From: CAINVV01 sp964506325
Lineage (GTDB): Bacteria; Bacteroidota; Bacteroidia; Bacteroidales; Prolixibacteraceae
Length of the DNA: 17,246 bases
Assembly (NCBI GenBank): GCA_964506325.1
Contig: CAZDLO010000071.1
Coordinates: forward strand, 1 to 17,246
Reading direction: 5' to 3'
Below the pieces are notes generated by a model. It was given only the letters and a program-made list of their open reading frames with translations. It made no database searches and had not been told where the DNA came from. A program made the position numbers and the translations under genes. How positions within the stretch are numbered: position 1 is the stretch's first letter; each line of letters starts with the position of its first letter. Below are positions 15,628-17,246 of the stretch, one piece after another.

Positions 15628-15659
15628 TTTTAACATCTATTAACTAATATTTTAACATC
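15628..15659 (+). repeat. Direct repeat TTTTAACATC just before the SusC-like start codon
   Basis: Two identical 10-bp copies at 15628-15637 and 15650-15659 start 22 bp apart, about two helical turns. The second ends two bases before the ATG, where a ribosome-binding site would normally lie; no Shine-Dalgarno sequence is present. Confidence 0.6.
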
Positions 15660-15661
15660 AC

Positions 15662-17246
15662 ATGTCTAAAAAAATCGTAAGAATGGTTTTGATGTGCTTG
15701 TTTGTCCTCGTGGCGAACAGTTTGATGGCACAAAATTCTATTACCGGTACGGTAAAAGATGAAACCGGGGCTCCATTACCCGGTGCGAGTGTTGTTGTCA
15801 AAGGAACAACGCAGGGAGTTATTACTGACGTCAATGGTAAATTCAATCTTTCTGTTCCAGCCAACGCCAGGCTTGTCGTTTCGTTTGTCGGGATGAACAG
15901 CATGGAAGTTAATGTTGGTGCCAACAAAACCTTCAATGTACAATTGATACCTTCAGCAATCGGTGTTGAAGAGGTCGTTGTTACGGCGCTTGGTATGAAA
16001 AAGGAAAAGAAGGCATTGGGTTACAACATTTCTTCTGTTAATGCTGACCAGCTTGAAGCCGGTGGTACATCCAATGCTTTGAAGTCACTCGAAGGAAAAG
16101 TAACCGGTGTTCAGATGAACAGCCTTACCTCCTCACCAACTTCTTCGGTGATGTTCAACATTCGTGGTGCTACTTCACTCGCCGGTATTATGAAAGGAAC
16201 AAGTGGTAACATCAACAATGAAACACAACCTCTGATTGTATTGAACGGTGTCCCGGTCAGTACCAACAATGTTGGTACATCTGCCGGTATCGACGTTGGT
16301 AACTACATGTCATCCATTAACCCGGAGGATATTGAAAGTATTTCAATTCTGAAAGGTGCCTCTGCAGCTGCTCTTTACGGATCCTCCGCAGGTAACGGTG
16401 TTATTTTGATAACCACCAAATCCGGTGCCAAAGCCAAAAAAGGTGTAGGTGTTGCGATCAACAGCTCGATTTCTTTTGACCAGGCGTATAGTTCTCCACC
16501 GGTACAGAGGTCATTCTTCCAGGGTGGTGAAGAAGGTGAATTCATGACAGACGACAAAAAAGGTTTGGGATGGGCTGTGAATGATACCAAAAATAACAAT
16601 GTAGCCGTGCCTCGCTGGAATATTCTGACACAAAAATGGGAGAATTCTATTCTTCAGGCTCGTGGCGATCAGGATCCTTTGAAGGCATTCCTGGAGACCG
16701 GTGTGATGTACGACAACAATATCGGTGTTACCGGTAACTACGACAAGGGTAATTACAGGTTGAACTATGGAAACATGACTTACAACGGTGTTGTTCCTTC
16801 GAACAAAACAATCCGTAATAACATATCTTTTGACGCAAGCTATAAAATTACAGATAAAGTCTCTGTTTCTTCCCAGGCATCCTATGCCCGTACTTTTGTT
16901 CCCAACCAATCGCACGTGTATGGTAAACGTGAAGATAACCCGCTTGCTCATGCCATGTCCATGCCAATCAACATGCCACTAATGTCTGAGTGGAGAGAAG
17001 CCAACACCTGGTTGACCGACTGGACCGGAACATATCAGAATACACCGTACCTGACCAACCCGGGCGAGCCCCGTTTGAGCAGGGTTAACAGCAGCGGATT
17101 TGATACAGCTATTGGAAAAAACGGACCTTATTTTGCAGCAGAAAATATTATCAGGACTTATGCCAAGGATGTTTTCTTTGGAAAAGTTCAATTGGACTGG
17201 AAACTTAGCAAACCTCTTACCTTTACCTTGCGCTCTGGTTTGAACC
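15662..17246 (+). CDS. SusC/RagA-family TonB-dependent outer-membrane receptor (3' end missing)
   Basis: The frame starts at ATG 15662 and remains open to the window end; 528 residues of an expected roughly 1000 are visible. The signal peptide is about 1-23 (MSKKIVRMVLMCLFVLVANS, then LMA before QNS). A carboxypeptidase-regulatory-like domain follows at about 25-98 (SITGTVKDETGAPLPGASV, VKGTTQGVITDVNGKF). Next come a TonB-box region IGVEEVVVTALG (100-111), the plug domain with SLEGKVTGVQ (142-151), PLIVLNGVPV (190-199) and IESISILKGASAAALYGSSA (224-243) then GNGVILITTKSG, and the start of the beta-barrel. The plug reads LNGVP and AGNGV where most SusC proteins read VDGVP and AANGV, and it has a short insertion (about 172-188) before that motif. 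There is no N-terminal STN domain, so no anti-sigma signalling domain. These receptors import glycans or peptides together with a SusD lipoprotein, expected just downstream. Confidence 0.95.
   Translation, partial: MSKKIVRMVLMCLFVLVANSLMAQNSITGTVKDETGAPLPGASVVVKGTTQGVITDVNGKFNLSVPANARLVVSFVGMNSMEVNVGANKTFNVQLIPSAIGVEEVVVTALGMKKEKKALGYNISSVNADQLEAGGTSNALKSLEGKVTGVQMNSLTSSPTSSVMFNIRGATSLAGIMKGTSGNINNETQPLIVLNGVPVSTNNVGTSAGIDVGNYMSSINPEDIESISILKGASAAALYGSSAGNGVILITTKSGAKAKKGVGVAINSSISFDQAYSSPPVQRSFFQGGEEGEFMTDDKKGLGWAVNDTKNNNVAVPRWNILTQKWENSILQARGDQDPLKAFLETGVMYDNNIGVTGNYDKGNYRLNYGNMTYNGVVPSNKTIRNNISFDASYKITDKVSVSSQASYARTFVPNQSHVYGKREDNPLAHAMSMPINMPLMSEWREANTWLTDWTGTYQNTPYLTNPGEPRLSRVNSSGFDTAIGKNGPYFAAENIIRTYAKDVFFGKVQLDWKLSKPLTFTLRSGLN

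Noticed and set aside
15658..16951. Minus-strand open frames opposite the SusC-like gene.
   Set aside because: They are shadows of a continuous plus-strand frame with clear SusC domains.

Overview
The window looks like a chromosomal segment from a member of the Bacteroidota, probably an anaerobic or microaerophilic Bacteroidales/Marinilabiliales-type bacterium. Four things point there: a SusC/RagA-type TonB-dependent receptor, a PorE-like TPR/PD40/OmpA lipoprotein of the type IX secretion system, the Bacteroidota form of PurM followed by prfA and pyrF, and several exact copies of the Bacteroidota -7 promoter element TAnnTTTG just upstream of genes. Shine-Dalgarno sequences are largely absent, as expected for this phylum. 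No rRNA, tRNA, CRISPR array, transposase or phage gene was seen.

Layout. Positions 1-1651 hold the end of a respiratory-type operon: a NrfD/HybB-like quinone-interacting membrane subunit, cut by the left edge, and a membrane-anchored GcvH-like protein that has Gly at the lipoyl-lysine position. A strong intrinsic terminator follows (1710-1743). Positions 1859-4884 hold a two-component pair: a membrane histidine kinase whose periplasmic domain carries CXXCH and CX4CH heme-type motifs, and an NtrC-family response regulator that activates sigma-54 promoters. A nested inverted repeat follows. Positions 5040-5573 encode an archaemetzincin-type zinc protease. On the minus strand lie a secreted alpha/beta hydrolase (5607-6530) and release factor RF3 upstream of it (prfC, 6561-8135), then a separately terminated cytoplasmic cyclophilin (8319-8756). 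Divergent from the cyclophilin is the PorE-like lipoprotein (8903-10897).

Positions 10955-14201 form a housekeeping group: purM (purine synthesis), prfA (RF1) and pyrF (pyrimidine synthesis). A heptanucleotide tandem repeat and a sigma-54-like GG-N10-GC motif sit just before pyrF. A secreted esterase follows (about 14372-15289) with a strong terminator. After about 370 bp of AT-rich leader comes a SusC-family receptor that runs off the right edge (15662-17246); its SusD partner would be expected beyond the window.

The most system-like part is the left end. A quinone-linked membrane subunit and a degenerate GcvH-like protein lie next to a kinase with predicted periplasmic hemes and a sigma-54 activator, which suggests redox-controlled expression of a respiratory complex whose catalytic subunits lie to the left. 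The rest is mostly ordinary core genome with useful regulatory detail.
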